Origin: Gammaproteobacteria bacterium
Lineage (GTDB): Bacteria > Pseudomonadota > Gammaproteobacteria > Steroidobacterales > GCA-2729495
Direction of reading: 5' to 3'
Length of the DNA: 64,000 bases
Assembly (NCBI GenBank): GCA_016874095.1
Contig: VGVH01000003.1
Location: 1-64,000 of the forward strand
In this document: in pieces, positions 14,456 to 23,521 of the stretch
Layout: each line of letters opens with the position of its first letter
How positions within the stretch are numbered: position 1 is the stretch's first letter
The notes under the pieces: model-generated
Seen by the model: only the letters and a program-made list of their open reading frames with translations
What the model was told of the DNA's origin: nothing
Database searches by the model: none
Made by a program: the position numbers and the translations under genes

Positions 14456-14528
14456 CAAGCGTCCTTGGCGGAGAGATTTCTGCAGGAAATACCCGGTCTT
14501 GCGCGGGTTCATTCAAAATTAAACGTCT

Positions 14529-14556
14529 ATTATACAGACCTCATCAGATCGGTCAG
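14529..14556 (-). promoter_or_regulatory. Putative sigma-70 promoter of pckG
   Basis: On the minus strand CTGACC (14551-14556) and TATAAT (14529-14534) are 16 bases apart, with a TG just before the -10 (TGTATAAT, extended -10). Transcription would start near 14521 and leave a leader of about 65 bases before the pckG ATG. The -10 is close to palindromic and could also serve the divergent yoaA gene. Confidence 0.5.
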
Positions 14557-14593
14557 CCGGCAGCAGCGCCCTGGCGGCGCGGGAATGCGACAT

Positions 14594-16525
14594 ATGTCTA
14601 CGGCAAATGCCGGTCTCGATGCCTACTACGAGGCCGGCAGCCCGCTTGAATCGACGCTCGAGGGGTTCTCTCACCGCCCGGAGCAGCTCGACATGGCGCG
14701 CCGCGTGTCCGACGCGATTCTGACGGGCAAGCACCTGGCCATCGAGGCTGGTGCGGGAACCGGCAAGACGCTCGCCTATCTCGTTCCGGTTCTTCTGTCC
14801 GGCCGCCGGGCGATCGTCGCAACCGCAACCCGTACGCTCCAGGACCAGCTCTTTCACCGGGACCTGCCGGTGCTTTCGCGGGCTATCGGACGTCCCGTCC
14901 GCGTCGCACAGCTGAAGGGCCGAAGCAATTATCTCTGCCTGCACCGCATGGAGCGATTACGCAGCTTTCCCGAAGGGCTCGATCGCGAAAGCCGGCGTCA
15001 CCTCGGCGTTGTGCAGGAGTGGTCTGTGCGCACCGTGGCCGGAGATATCGCCGAGGTCGCGGAAGTGGCCGAGGACGCCGGCCTATGGCCCATGGTCACT
15101 TCCACTGCTGACAACTGCCTTGGCAGTCGCTGTCCCAGCATCGAGCAATGCCATGTCGTTGCCGCGCGACGTCGTGCCATCGAGTGCGATCTCGTGATCG
15201 TCAACCATCATTTGCTGCTGGCCGACATGAACCTCAAGGACGATGGGTTCGGGCGGCTGCTGCCCGGCGCCGAGGTCGCGATAGTCGACGAGGCGCACAG
15301 GTTTCCGGAGACAGCGCAATCACTGTTCGACCTCACTCTGCATGCGCATCAGGTCGAGGAGGTCATGCGCGACCTTGCCGAGGAGGCACGGGTGGCCGGC
15401 GTGCTCGCGACGCCGCTCGAGGCGGCCATGCGATCAGTCTCGGTCGCGCTGGCGGCAGCGATGGAATGCGGGGTGCCGGAAGGCGATGCACTGCCGCTTG
15501 CTGCGACCGGCGAAGCGTTTGCCGCCTGCCTTTCCAGCATCGCTGAGGCGGTCGATGCGCTTTCCACCCTGGTCGCGCCCAGCGGCGATGCCAGCCCCGG
15601 TTTCGCCCGTGCGGTCGAGCGCGTGGCAGAAACCGCTGCGGTTGCCGGGCGCATCGCAGACTGGGAGTCGCTGTCGGACCTGGCCTGGGTCCAGCGGTCG
15701 CGGAACGGCTTCTCCGTCCATGTCACGCCACTCGATTCGTCGCAGCAGCTGCGCGCCCTGCTGGAAGCCCAGACCTGCACCTGGATATTCACGTCGGCGA
15801 CGCTCGCGGTGGGCGAGGACTTCTCACATTTTTCGCGGCGACTGGGAGTCCGCGACATCGAGACCGGCCGTATCGACAGTCCGTTCGACTATGCGCGTTG
15901 TGCACGTCTGTACCTGCCGCAGGGACTGCCTCCCCCGAATTCGCCCGACTATACGGATCGTTTCGTTGCGGCGGCTCTGCCACTGCTGCGCAAGAGTCGC
16001 GGGAGAGCATTCCTGCTGTTCACCAGCCGCCGTGCCCTGCAGCGTGCCGCTGAGCTGCTGGCCGCTGGTGACCACGGCCACACGCTGCTCGTACAGGGGG
16101 CGGCGCCACGCTCGCGGCTGATCGAGCAGTTCCTGCGCGAAGACAGCGCTGTTCTGCTGGGGACCGCTACGTTCTGGGAGGGCGTCGACATTCGCGGCAG
16201 CGCCCTGGTCGTTGTGGCAATAGACAAGCTACCCTTCGCATCCCCTGGCGATCCACTCATGCAGGCGCGCCTGGAGCTGGTGCGCCGCAATGGTGGGGAC
16301 GGCTTCCGCGATTACCAGTTGCCCCAGGCGGTACTGGCACTGCGCCAGGGAGTCGGGCGCCTGATACGCGGCTACGGGGACTACGGTGTGGTGATGATTG
16401 GGGATCCGCGCTTGACCGGCAGGGGCTATGGGAAAACTTTTCTCCACAGTCTTCCGCCCATGCCGGTCGTGCGTTCTGCAGAGGATGCCTGCGAATTCCT
16501 GGGCGTGTGCGAGGCGGCGGCGTGA
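14594..16525 (+). CDS. yoaA: ATP-dependent DNA helicase of the DinG/YoaA (XPD-like) family
   Basis: This 643-residue superfamily 2 iron-sulfur helicase has Walker A AIEAGAGTGKTLAYLVP, the DEAH box IVDEAHRFPET, and four cysteines for a 4Fe-4S cluster in SNYLCLHRME and NCLGSRCPSIEQCH. The C-terminal half has GTATFWEGVDIRG and the VGRLIRG motif VI. The length fits YoaA (about 636) rather than DinG (about 716). The family unwinds DNA 5' to 3' and aids repair of replication damage; in E. coli YoaA works with HolC. The ATG at 14594 follows GGGAA by 7 bases; the open frame upstream is antisense to pckG. Its stop overlaps the tsaB start by 4 bases. Confidence 0.9.
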   Translation: MSTANAGLDAYYEAGSPLESTLEGFSHRPEQLDMARRVSDAILTGKHLAIEAGAGTGKTLAYLVPVLLSGRRAIVATATRTLQDQLFHRDLPVLSRAIGRPVRVAQLKGRSNYLCLHRMERLRSFPEGLDRESRRHLGVVQEWSVRTVAGDIAEVAEVAEDAGLWPMVTSTADNCLGSRCPSIEQCHVVAARRRAIECDLVIVNHHLLLADMNLKDDGFGRLLPGAEVAIVDEAHRFPETAQSLFDLTLHAHQVEEVMRDLAEEARVAGVLATPLEAAMRSVSVALAAAMECGVPEGDALPLAATGEAFAACLSSIAEAVDALSTLVAPSGDASPGFARAVERVAETAAVAGRIADWESLSDLAWVQRSRNGFSVHVTPLDSSQQLRALLEAQTCTWIFTSATLAVGEDFSHFSRRLGVRDIETGRIDSPFDYARCARLYLPQGLPPPNSPDYTDRFVAAALPLLRKSRGRAFLLFTSRRALQRAAELLAAGDHGHTLLVQGAAPRSRLIEQFLREDSAVLLGTATFWEGVDIRGSALVVVAIDKLPFASPGDPLMQARLELVRRNGGDGFRDYQLPQAVLALRQGVGRLIRGYGDYGVVMIGDPRLTGRGYGKTFLHSLPPMPVVRSAEDACEFLGVCEAAA

Positions 16526-17211
16526 AACAGCCTGCCGCACTGGCGTTCGACGCGGCGACCGATCGCCTGTGCATTGGCGCAGCGTACATGGGGCGCGTGG
16601 AGTTCGCCGATCTCGAGCCCTCACGCGATCACACGGACGCGGTATTCCTGCACGCCGCTGCAGTGCTGCAGAAGGTCGGCTGCAGTGTGGCGCAGCTTGA
16701 CTTCGTGGCCTGCGGCCGCGGTCCAGGGAGCTTCACCGGCGTGCGTGTAGCAACGGCGGCTGCGCAGTCGCTCGGGTTTGGTCGTAGCCTGCCAGTCTGC
16801 CGCGTCTCCAGCCTTGCACTGCTTGCCGCGACGGCGATGCGCATCACCGGTGCCGAAGCCGTGGGTGTCTGCCTCGACGCCCGCATGGACCGCGTTTACA
16901 CCGCTCTGTACCTTGCCAGCCCAACTGGCCCGATGGCATTTTCGCCTGATGCCTGGGTGGATCCGCGGGAGTGCCGGCTTCCGGGTGATTCCCGCTTCGC
17001 CGCCGTCGGGGACGGCTGGAGTGCATGGCCGGCGATGGCTGAACGACATGGTTCGCGCATCGCTGCGCTGGAGCCGGCGCTGTTGCCGTCCGGCCGCGAA
17101 TTGATCAGCATGGCGATCAAGGAATATCAGGCTGGCAATACGGTCCGGCCGCAGGACGCACTGCCTGAATACCTCGGTCAGCAACCGGCGAGACCGCTTA
17201 CTGCCCGCTGA
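16522..17211 (+). CDS. tsaB: tRNA threonylcarbamoyladenosine biosynthesis protein TsaB
   Basis: This 229-residue protein of the ASKHA fold partners TsaD and TsaE in making t6A37 in ANN-decoding tRNAs. The N-terminus ALAFDAATDRLCIG, the RDHTDAVFLHAAAVL helix and the DFVACGRGPGSFTGVRVATA segment are diagnostic (the GPGSFTGxR motif is shared by TsaB and TsaD). The shorter length and lack of the TsaD metal-binding histidines identify TsaB. The GTG at 16522 overlaps the yoaA stop and has GAGGCGG before it; yoaA-tsaB coupling is also found in other gammaproteobacteria. Confidence 0.92.
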   Translation: MKQPAALAFDAATDRLCIGAAYMGRVEFADLEPSRDHTDAVFLHAAAVLQKVGCSVAQLDFVACGRGPGSFTGVRVATAAAQSLGFGRSLPVCRVSSLALLAATAMRITGAEAVGVCLDARMDRVYTALYLASPTGPMAFSPDAWVDPRECRLPGDSRFAAVGDGWSAWPAMAERHGSRIAALEPALLPSGRELISMAIKEYQAGNTVRPQDALPEYLGQQPARPLTAR

Positions 17212-17230
17212 AGCACACCAGGAGTCACGC

Positions 17231-17716
17231 ATGTCGATAAACGCCCGTGCAGGCAACCTGATCGGCCTGCTCGCCTGCGCCGGTCTGATGGGCTACGCCT
17301 TGTACGCCCAGCACATACTCGGGTTCGAGCCCTGCCCGTTGTGTATTTTCCAGCGAGTTGCGGTCGTCGCGCTGGGTGCCGTATTTCTTCTGGCGGCGCT
17401 GCACAACCCCGGAGCCTTCGGTTCGCGAATCTACGCATGCCTGGTCGCGTTGGCCGCAGCTGCCGGCGCAGGGGTGGCGGGCCGCCACCTCTGGCTGCAG
17501 AGTCTGCCGCCCGAACGTGTGCCGGCCTGCGGGCCGGGGCTCGACTACATGCTGGAGACGTTTCCGTTCGCCGAAGTGGTCGACACGGTTCTTGCCGGCT
17601 CCGGCGAGTGTGCGAAAGTTGACTGGAGCCTGCTGGGGCTCGCGATGCCGGCCTGGGTCTTGATCGCAGTAGCGACCCTGGGGATTGCAGGCATCTGGGT
17701 GAACCTGCGCCGCTGA
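17231..17716 (+). CDS. dsbB: Disulfide bond formation protein B
   Basis: The 161-residue inner-membrane protein reoxidises DsbA and passes the electrons to quinone. Four transmembrane helices and both redox pairs are visible: Cys35 and Cys38 in FEPCPLCIFQR, and Cys100 and Cys127 in the second periplasmic loop. The ATG at 17231 follows an AGGAG eight bases upstream. It lies 19 bases after tsaB on the same strand and converges with dapE eight bases later. Confidence 0.95.
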   Translation: MSINARAGNLIGLLACAGLMGYALYAQHILGFEPCPLCIFQRVAVVALGAVFLLAALHNPGAFGSRIYACLVALAAAAGAGVAGRHLWLQSLPPERVPACGPGLDYMLETFPFAEVVDTVLAGSGECAKVDWSLLGLAMPAWVLIAVATLGIAGIWVNLRR

Positions 17717-17723
17717 AGGCAGA

Positions 17724-18854
17724 TCAGGCGGGCAGCAGCTTCTTGAGGATACGCAGGTAGACTGCCTTCATGCGGTCGATGTCGGCGATGGCGATGTGCT
17801 CGTTCAGCTTGTGTATCGACGCATTGACTGCGCCGAATTCCACCACATCAGTGCCGTAAGGGGCGATGAATCGCCCGTCGGATGTTCCGCCGCCAGTCGA
17901 GAGTTCCGGTTTGACGCCGGTGATCTCCGTCACGGCGGCTGTCGCAGCCTCGGTGAGCCGGCCTGGCGATGTGAGAAACGGTTCGCCGGACAGGTGCCAG
18001 CGCAGGTCGTAATCGAGCCCATGCCGGTTGAGCAGCGCTTCCACGTGCGCCTGCAGCCGTTGCCAGGTCCATACGGTCGAGTAACGGAAGTTGAAGCGCG
18101 CGGACAGCTTGCCGGGAATCACGTTGGGGGCGCCTTCGCCGGCCTCGATCTTCACGACCTGGAAACTCGAGGGCGGGAAAAACTCGTTACCGTTGTCGAG
18201 CGGTGTCGCGTAGAGCTCGGCTATTACCGGCGCAAACAGCTGGATCGGATTTCGCGCCAGCTGGGGATAGGCCACATGGCCCTCGATGCCATTGACCGTG
18301 ATCATTCCGCTCAGTGAGCCACGTCGGCCGACCCGTATCGTGTCGCCGAGCGTCCTTGTGCAGGATGGCTCACCGATCACGCACCAGTCGATTTTTTCAC
18401 CGCGTGCGGCAAGCGTCTCCATGACCTTCAGGGTTCCGTCGCGCGCGCGACCTTCCTCGTCGCTGGTGACGAGGAACGCGATGCGCCCCGGATGTTCCGG
18501 CCGGGCCCTGACGAACTCGACTGCGGCATCGACCATCGCGGCCAGTCCAGCCTTCATGTCGGCCGTGCCGCGGCCGTAAAGCATGCCGTCGCGCTCGGTT
18601 GGTACGAACGGGTTGCTGGCCCAGGCCGCCAACTCGCCAGGCGGAACGACGTCCGTGTGCCCGGCGAAACAGAACAGCGGGCCACTGCTGCCGTGGCAGG
18701 ACCACAGATTGGTGACTTCGCCGTAACGCAACGTCTCGTTGCGGAATCCGGCGATCGATAACCTCGCCGCAAGCAGCTCCTGGCAGCCACGGTCATCCGG
18801 CGTGACCGAAGGGAGTGCGACCAGCGTCTTCGTGAATTCGATTGTGCTGGACAT
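17724..18854 (-). CDS. dapE: Succinyl-diaminopimelate desuccinylase
   Basis: The 376-residue M20-family zinc enzyme releases succinate from N-succinyl-LL-diaminopimelate in lysine and peptidoglycan precursor synthesis. Metal and catalytic residues are in CFAGHTDVVPPGE, GRGTADMKAGLAAM, VTSDEEG and the C-terminal VEFGAVNASIHKLNE. The length matches E. coli DapE (375). It starts 8 bases after the dapD stop on the same strand, so the two consecutive pathway steps are co-transcribed, with DapD first. Confidence 0.96.
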   Translation of the reverse strand: MSSTIEFTKTLVALPSVTPDDRGCQELLAARLSIAGFRNETLRYGEVTNLWSCHGSSGPLFCFAGHTDVVPPGELAAWASNPFVPTERDGMLYGRGTADMKAGLAAMVDAAVEFVRARPEHPGRIAFLVTSDEEGRARDGTLKVMETLAARGEKIDWCVIGEPSCTRTLGDTIRVGRRGSLSGMITVNGIEGHVAYPQLARNPIQLFAPVIAELYATPLDNGNEFFPPSSFQVVKIEAGEGAPNVIPGKLSARFNFRYSTVWTWQRLQAHVEALLNRHGLDYDLRWHLSGEPFLTSPGRLTEAATAAVTEITGVKPELSTGGGTSDGRFIAPYGTDVVEFGAVNASIHKLNEHIAIADIDRMKAVYLRILKKLLPA

Positions 18855-18862
18855 GGCGGCGG

Positions 18863-19684
18863 TCAGTCCGACCTCAGGATTTCATTGATGGCCACTTTCG
18901 CGCGCGTGCGGGCGTCCACCCGTTTCACGATGACTGCGCAGTAAAGGCTGCACTTGCCCTCGGACGAGGGCAGGCTGCCGGGAACCACGACGGAGCCCGC
19001 GGGCACCCGGCCGTAGATTACCTCGTCGCGTTCACGATCATAGATTCGCGTGCTGGCGCCGATGTAGACACCCATCGACACGACGGCGCCTTCCTCGACG
19101 ATGACGCCCTCCACGATTTCGGAGCGCGCACCAATGAAGCAATTGTCTTCGATGATCGTCGGGTTCGCCTGCACTGGCTCCAGGACTCCGCCGATGCCGA
19201 CTCCCCCGGAAAGATGCACGTTGCGGCCAATCTGTGCGCAGCTGCCGACAGTGGCCCAGGTGTCTACCATCGTGCCGGAGTCGACATAGGCACCGATGTT
19301 CACGTAGGACGGCATGAGCACGACGCCACGGGCAATGTAGGCACCGCGCCTCGCAATCGCCGGCGGCACGATGCGCACGCCCGCCTTTGCCATCGCGGCG
19401 TCGTCCAGTCCGGAGAACTTCAGCGGCACCTTGTCGAAGAACTTCGTGTACTGGGCCTCGATGGTCCGGTTCTGGGACATCCCGAAGTACAGGAGGACGG
19501 CTTTCTTCAGCCACTGGTGAACTATCCAGCCACCTGGCCCCTTCTCGGCAACCCTTGCCGTGCCGGAATCCAGCAGTGAGATCGCGGTTTCCACGGCCTC
19601 GCGCAGATCGGCTTCAGGCCTGCTCAAGTCGAGCTGGCTGCGCTCCTCCCAGGCTTTCGAAATGACTGGCTCGAGCTGTTGCAT
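18863..19684 (-). CDS. dapD: 2,3,4,5-tetrahydropyridine-2,6-dicarboxylate N-succinyltransferase
   Basis: The 273-residue enzyme succinylates tetrahydrodipicolinate using succinyl-CoA. It shows an N-terminal helical domain ([16 protein letters not shown]) and a left-handed beta-helix built from hexapeptide repeats, including [39 protein letters not shown] and [14 protein letters not shown]-type repeats. The length is essentially that of E. coli DapD (274). It lies between glnD (upstream, 42 bases) and dapE. The usual dapC aminotransferase is not in this cluster. Confidence 0.96.
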   Translation of the reverse strand: MQQLEPVISKAWEERSQLDLSRPEADLREAVETAISLLDSGTARVAEKGPGGWIVHQWLKKAVLLYFGMSQNRTIEAQYTKFFDKVPLKFSGLDDAAMAKAGVRIVPPAIARRGAYIARGVVLMPSYVNIGAYVDSGTMVDTWATVGSCAQIGRNVHLSGGVGIGGVLEPVQANPTIIEDNCFIGARSEIVEGVIVEEGAVVSMGVYIGASTRIYDRERDEVIYGRVPAGSVVVPGSLPSSEGKCSLYCAVIVKRVDARTRAKVAINEILRSD

Positions 19685-19726
19685 ATGTGGTCGTTGCCGT
19701 CGGGTGAGGGCGGATATTGGAGTGAA

Positions 19727-22456
19727 TCAGGCTGCCTGGTCCAGCGCCGATGTCAGGGCTTTCTTCAGCGCATCGCAGGAGGCGGGCTCGAGCGGCTGGC
19801 CCTGGCGGTCGGTAACGTAGAACACGTCTTCCGCGCGTTCACCGAGGGTGACGATCTTGGCCGTATGGATCGCCACCTGCTGCTCGCGCAGCACCTTGCC
19901 GACCTCTGACAGCAAGCCTGGGCGGTCGCCGGCGACGATCTCGATAACGGTGCGGTTGCTGCGCTCATCCCGGGCAAAGCTGACGAGCGTCGGGATCGGG
20001 AACATGCGAACCTGGCGCGGCGCGCGCCTGGTCACGCGTTTAGGTTGTCCGTCGGCGCGTGCCAGCGCCTGCTCCATGTGCCGGCGTATCTGTTCGTGGC
20101 GCGCTGCTTCGGTGATAGGGGCGCCGGTCTGCTCGAGCACGACGAACGACGAAAGGCTGCGCCCGTTCTCCAGTGGGATAACGCGTGCGTCGGCGATGGT
20201 GAAGCCGAGTTCGTCGAGGACGCCGGTCGCCAACGCAAACGTGAATTGCTCCTGTGGCGTGTAGAGAAAGACCTCTGTCCCGCCGCTTGTCGGGTCGTCG
20301 TGCACACCTATCATCACTGAGTGGCGCCCGGGGTCGAAGTCAGCGAGCTGGCGAGTGTGCCACGCTATGGCTTCCGGACGACACCGCAGGAAGTAGTCTT
20401 CCGTCAGCAGTGTCCATACGCGGGTGACGGTTGCGGCATCTAGGCCGCCGGCCTCGAGCAGTCCCAGGGCGGCGTCGCGGCGCTCAGCCAGCAGTTCGTC
20501 CTTGTCAATGGGCGTCTCGAGGCCCCGGCGCAAGGCGCGCTTCGTCGAGAAGTACAGCTCCTCGAAGAGCTGTGCCTTCCAGGAATTCCAGAGCTTGGGA
20601 TTCGTCGCCCGCACATCGGCTACCGTGAGCAGGTACAGATAGTCGAGGTGCGCCTCATCGCCGACCTTGCGGGCGAAGTCGCGAATGACGTCGGGGTCCG
20701 CGATGTCGCTGCGCTGGGCGGTCATCGACAGAGCCAGGTGCTGGCGGACGAGCCATGCTACCAGGCGGGCCTCGTACCGCGTCATGCCATGTTCGAGGCA
20801 GAACGCCTCCGCTTCCACTGATCCGAGTTCCGAATGGTCCCCGCCGCGGCCCTTGGCAATGTCATGAAACATTCCCGCCAGGTAGGCGATTTCAGGCGTA
20901 GGCAGCGCCTGCATGATTTCCGAGCAGCGCGGAAACTCGTGGTTGTAGCGTTCGAGGGCGAAGCGGCGGAGGTTGCTCACGACGAAGAGCGTATGCGCAT
21001 CGACTGTGTAGGCATGAAACAGGTCGTACTGCATGCGGCCGACGATCCGGCCGAACGATGGCACGTAGCGTCCCAGCACGCCGTACAGGTTCATGCGCCT
21101 CAGTTCGTGGGTCACACCGGCCGGTGCGCGCAGGATCTGCAGGAATAACCGTTGGTTCCGCGGGTCCTGCCGGAATTCGTCGTCTATGAGGTGCAGGTTT
21201 CTCTGCAACAGGTCGATGGTGGTCGCGCTCACGCCCTTGATTGCTGGGTTCTGTTGCAGCAACAGGAAGAGTTCGAGGATTGCCGAGCGTTGCTCGTCGA
21301 ATACACCGTCGTGCGCTACCTGCAGGAAGCCGTTTTTCACCTGGAAGCGCTCGTTCAGCGGCTCGGCCTCCACGTCCGGATTCATCAGGATGGCTTCCTG
21401 GAAAAGCTGCAGCAGCATTTCGTTCAGGCGGCTCAGGTCCATGACCGTGCGGTAGTAGCGTTGCATCAGCTGTTCGACCGCAAGCATGTAGGTCGCGTCC
21501 TGGTATCCGAACAGCTTCGCGATGCGCGTCTGGTAGTCGAACAACAGGCGATCTTCCTTCCGGCCGGTGAGGACATGCAGGGCGAAACGGATGCGCCAAA
21601 GAAAGTCCCGGCCCTGGCGCAGCATGCGCAGTTGCCCGGGCGTGAGAAAGCGGTGGCCAACCAGGCCTTCGAGATCCGCAGTGCCGAAGTGGCGGCGGGC
21701 AACCCAGACGATCATATGGATGTCGCGCAGCCCGCCGGGACTGCCCTTGATGTTGGGTTCGAGGTTGTAGGCGGTGTCGTCGTAGCGGGCGTGACGAGTC
21801 TGTTGCTCCTTGAGTTTCGCCTCGAAGAATCCGCGCGCCGGCCAGACCGACGGTGGCGCACAGGCCGCTTCCATCTCCCGGTAAAGTTCCTCCGGCCCGA
21901 GGATCAGGCGGCACTCCATGAGGGTCGTTGCGGTAGTCAGGTCGCGACCGCACTCGTCGGCGCACTCGTCGACTGTCCGGGTGCTGTGGCCCACTTCGAG
22001 GCCGATGTCCCAGAGCAGCGTGAGGAAGCGCGAGACCGGCTCCTTGGCGTCCTTTTTCCGGCGCGCCGGGATGATCAGCAGCAGGTCGACGTCGGAATGC
22101 GGGTGCAACTCGCCGCGCCCGTAGCCGCCGACTGCCGCCAGCGCCACTTCCGGCAGATCCGGACCGCAGGTTCGCTCCCATGCAGAGCGAATGATTCGAT
22201 CGATGAGAGTCGTCTGGTCCGCGACGAGCTGCGAGGCGGACTCGCCGGCAATGAACCGCCGGCATAGCGCGCCGCGCGCGCCCGCGAGCACTTTTTTCAG
22301 CTGTTCGACGCCGGTTCCGGTCGTCGCAAGATCTGCATCGATTCGTGCCCAGTCGAGCCCGTTGCCTGCAGTCAGATAGGGCTCGCCCGCTGCGGCCGCG
22401 GCCAGCAGCTGCGGCGGCACGACATCGGTTGCGGGATCGGCTGCCGCATTGTTCAT
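19727..22456 (-). CDS. glnD: Bifunctional PII uridylyltransferase/uridylyl-removing enzyme
   Basis: This 909-residue nitrogen sensor uridylylates PII proteins when glutamine is low and deuridylylates them when it is high. The nucleotidyltransferase domain has AVGGYGRGELHPHSDVDLLL; the HD hydrolase domain has the MFHDIAKGRGGDHSELG metal site; two ACT domains close the protein (VFLYTPQEQFTFALATGVL and IEIVAGDRPGLLSEVGKVL), where glutamine binds. The ATG at 22456 is preceded by GGGGAG and overlaps the map stop (ATGA). A much longer open frame upstream is antisense-shadow sequence within map and is not used. The map-glnD-dapD order is conserved in gammaproteobacteria. Confidence 0.95.
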   Translation of the reverse strand: MNNAAADPATDVVPPQLLAAAAAGEPYLTAGNGLDWARIDADLATTGTGVEQLKKVLAGARGALCRRFIAGESASQLVADQTTLIDRIIRSAWERTCGPDLPEVALAAVGGYGRGELHPHSDVDLLLIIPARRKKDAKEPVSRFLTLLWDIGLEVGHSTRTVDECADECGRDLTTATTLMECRLILGPEELYREMEAACAPPSVWPARGFFEAKLKEQQTRHARYDDTAYNLEPNIKGSPGGLRDIHMIVWVARRHFGTADLEGLVGHRFLTPGQLRMLRQGRDFLWRIRFALHVLTGRKEDRLLFDYQTRIAKLFGYQDATYMLAVEQLMQRYYRTVMDLSRLNEMLLQLFQEAILMNPDVEAEPLNERFQVKNGFLQVAHDGVFDEQRSAILELFLLLQQNPAIKGVSATTIDLLQRNLHLIDDEFRQDPRNQRLFLQILRAPAGVTHELRRMNLYGVLGRYVPSFGRIVGRMQYDLFHAYTVDAHTLFVVSNLRRFALERYNHEFPRCSEIMQALPTPEIAYLAGMFHDIAKGRGGDHSELGSVEAEAFCLEHGMTRYEARLVAWLVRQHLALSMTAQRSDIADPDVIRDFARKVGDEAHLDYLYLLTVADVRATNPKLWNSWKAQLFEELYFSTKRALRRGLETPIDKDELLAERRDAALGLLEAGGLDAATVTRVWTLLTEDYFLRCRPEAIAWHTRQLADFDPGRHSVMIGVHDDPTSGGTEVFLYTPQEQFTFALATGVLDELGFTIADARVIPLENGRSLSSFVVLEQTGAPITEAARHEQIRRHMEQALARADGQPKRVTRRAPRQVRMFPIPTLVSFARDERSNRTVIEIVAGDRPGLLSEVGKVLREQQVAIHTAKIVTLGERAEDVFYVTDRQGQPLEPASCDALKKALTSALDQAA

Positions 22457-23220
22457 GGCCGCTCCCCCGCGCCGAGCGTCAGAATCTCGCAGCCGTTGGC
22501 TGTGACCAGGATCGTGTGCTCCCACTGCGCCGACAGCGAGTGATCCTTGGTTACGACGGTCCACCCGTCCTGCAGCAGCTTCACGTAGCGTTGACCCGCG
22601 TTGACCATGGGCTCGATGGTGATGGTCATGCCTTCGCGCAGTTCCACGCCGGTTCCGGCACGACCGTAGTGCAGGACCTGCGGGTCTTCGTGGAATATGC
22701 GCCCAATCCCGTGTCCGCAGTATTCGCGCACGACTGAGCAGCCGTTCGATTCCACGTGGCTCTGGATCGCGTAACCGACATCTCCCAGCCGGGCGCCGTG
22801 GCGTACAGTGCGGATGCCCCGCCACATCGCCTCGTGGGCGATTTGTATCAGGCGCGCTCCCTGCACGGAAGGCTTGCCTACCGCAAACATACGGCTGCTG
22901 TCGCCGTGGAAGCCGTCCTTGATGATCGTGATGTCGACATTCAGGATGTCGCCGGTGCGCAGCTTGCGGTCCCCCGGAATGCCGTGACACACGACATGGT
23001 TGACCGAGGTGCAGATCGATCGCGGGAAGCCTCGATAGTTGAGGGGTGCCGGAATCGCCCCTTGCACGTCGACGATGTAGTCGTGGCAGACGCGGTTGAG
23101 GTCGTCCGTGGTGATGCCGGCCTCGATGTGCGGACCGATCATGTCCAGGACGTCAGCGGCGAGCCTGCCTGCGACGCGCATGCTCTGTTGTTCCTCAGGG
23201 GTCTTGATGCTTATGTTCAT
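22453..23220 (-). CDS. map: Methionine aminopeptidase, type I
   Basis: The 255-residue metalloprotease removes the initiator methionine from nascent proteins. The five metal ligands are recognisable in DILNVDITIIKDGFHGDSSRM, CGHGIGRIFHEDP, MTITIEPMVN and QWEHTILVT, and the substrate histidine lies in VNHVVCHGIPGD. Start ATG at 23220 (MNISIKTPEEQQSM) matches the family N-terminus. It diverges from rpsB across a 301-base gap, the arrangement seen in E. coli, and is translationally coupled to glnD. A GTGGCA-GGCGG-TGCCAC inverted repeat lies at 23305-23321 in its upstream region. Confidence 0.96.
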   Translation of the reverse strand: MNISIKTPEEQQSMRVAGRLAADVLDMIGPHIEAGITTDDLNRVCHDYIVDVQGAIPAPLNYRGFPRSICTSVNHVVCHGIPGDRKLRTGDILNVDITIIKDGFHGDSSRMFAVGKPSVQGARLIQIAHEAMWRGIRTVRHGARLGDVGYAIQSHVESNGCSVVREYCGHGIGRIFHEDPQVLHYGRAGTGVELREGMTITIEPMVNAGQRYVKLLQDGWTVVTKDHSLSAQWEHTILVTANGCEILTLGAGERP

Positions 23221-23369
23221 GCCGCTGCCCTGGGTCCTGCCCACCACCCGCCAGAATCCAACCCGAGCCGGTTGATGCAGGCCGGAGCAGGTGACAGGAG
23301 CACGGTGGCAGGCGGTGCCACGGCCCCGCCCCGGCCGTGCTGAACCGCTGATTTTGAACGCTTTGCGCG

Positions 23370-23398
23370 TTGTTGCTCGATGATCCTTATGGTATAAA
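23370..23398 (+). promoter_or_regulatory. Putative sigma-70 promoter of the rpsB operon, with long leader
   Basis: TTGTTG (23370-23375) and TATAAA (23393-23398) are separated by exactly 17 bases, the best promoter match in the 301-base map-rpsB gap. A start near 23405 gives a leader of about 117 bases before the rpsB GTG. In E. coli such a leader binds ribosomal protein S2 for autogenous control. The leader here is GC-rich and can fold, but I cannot confirm an S2 motif by eye. The remaining sequence from 23221 to 23369 holds no gene. Confidence 0.6.
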
Positions 23399-23521
23399 GC
23401 GCGCGCCTTACAGGCAATTAAATCCACACCTGCTTCGACACGTGCGGCGGGGTGCCCGGTTCAGGTTCTGTCCGGGTTGCCGTCACGGGGAGCAGGGAGG
23501 CCCAAACCCGAAGGAGTCAAT

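Noticed and set aside
21152-22267. 371-codon plus-strand open frame inside glnD
   Set aside because: It lies opposite the conserved GlnD coding region and has no known motif.
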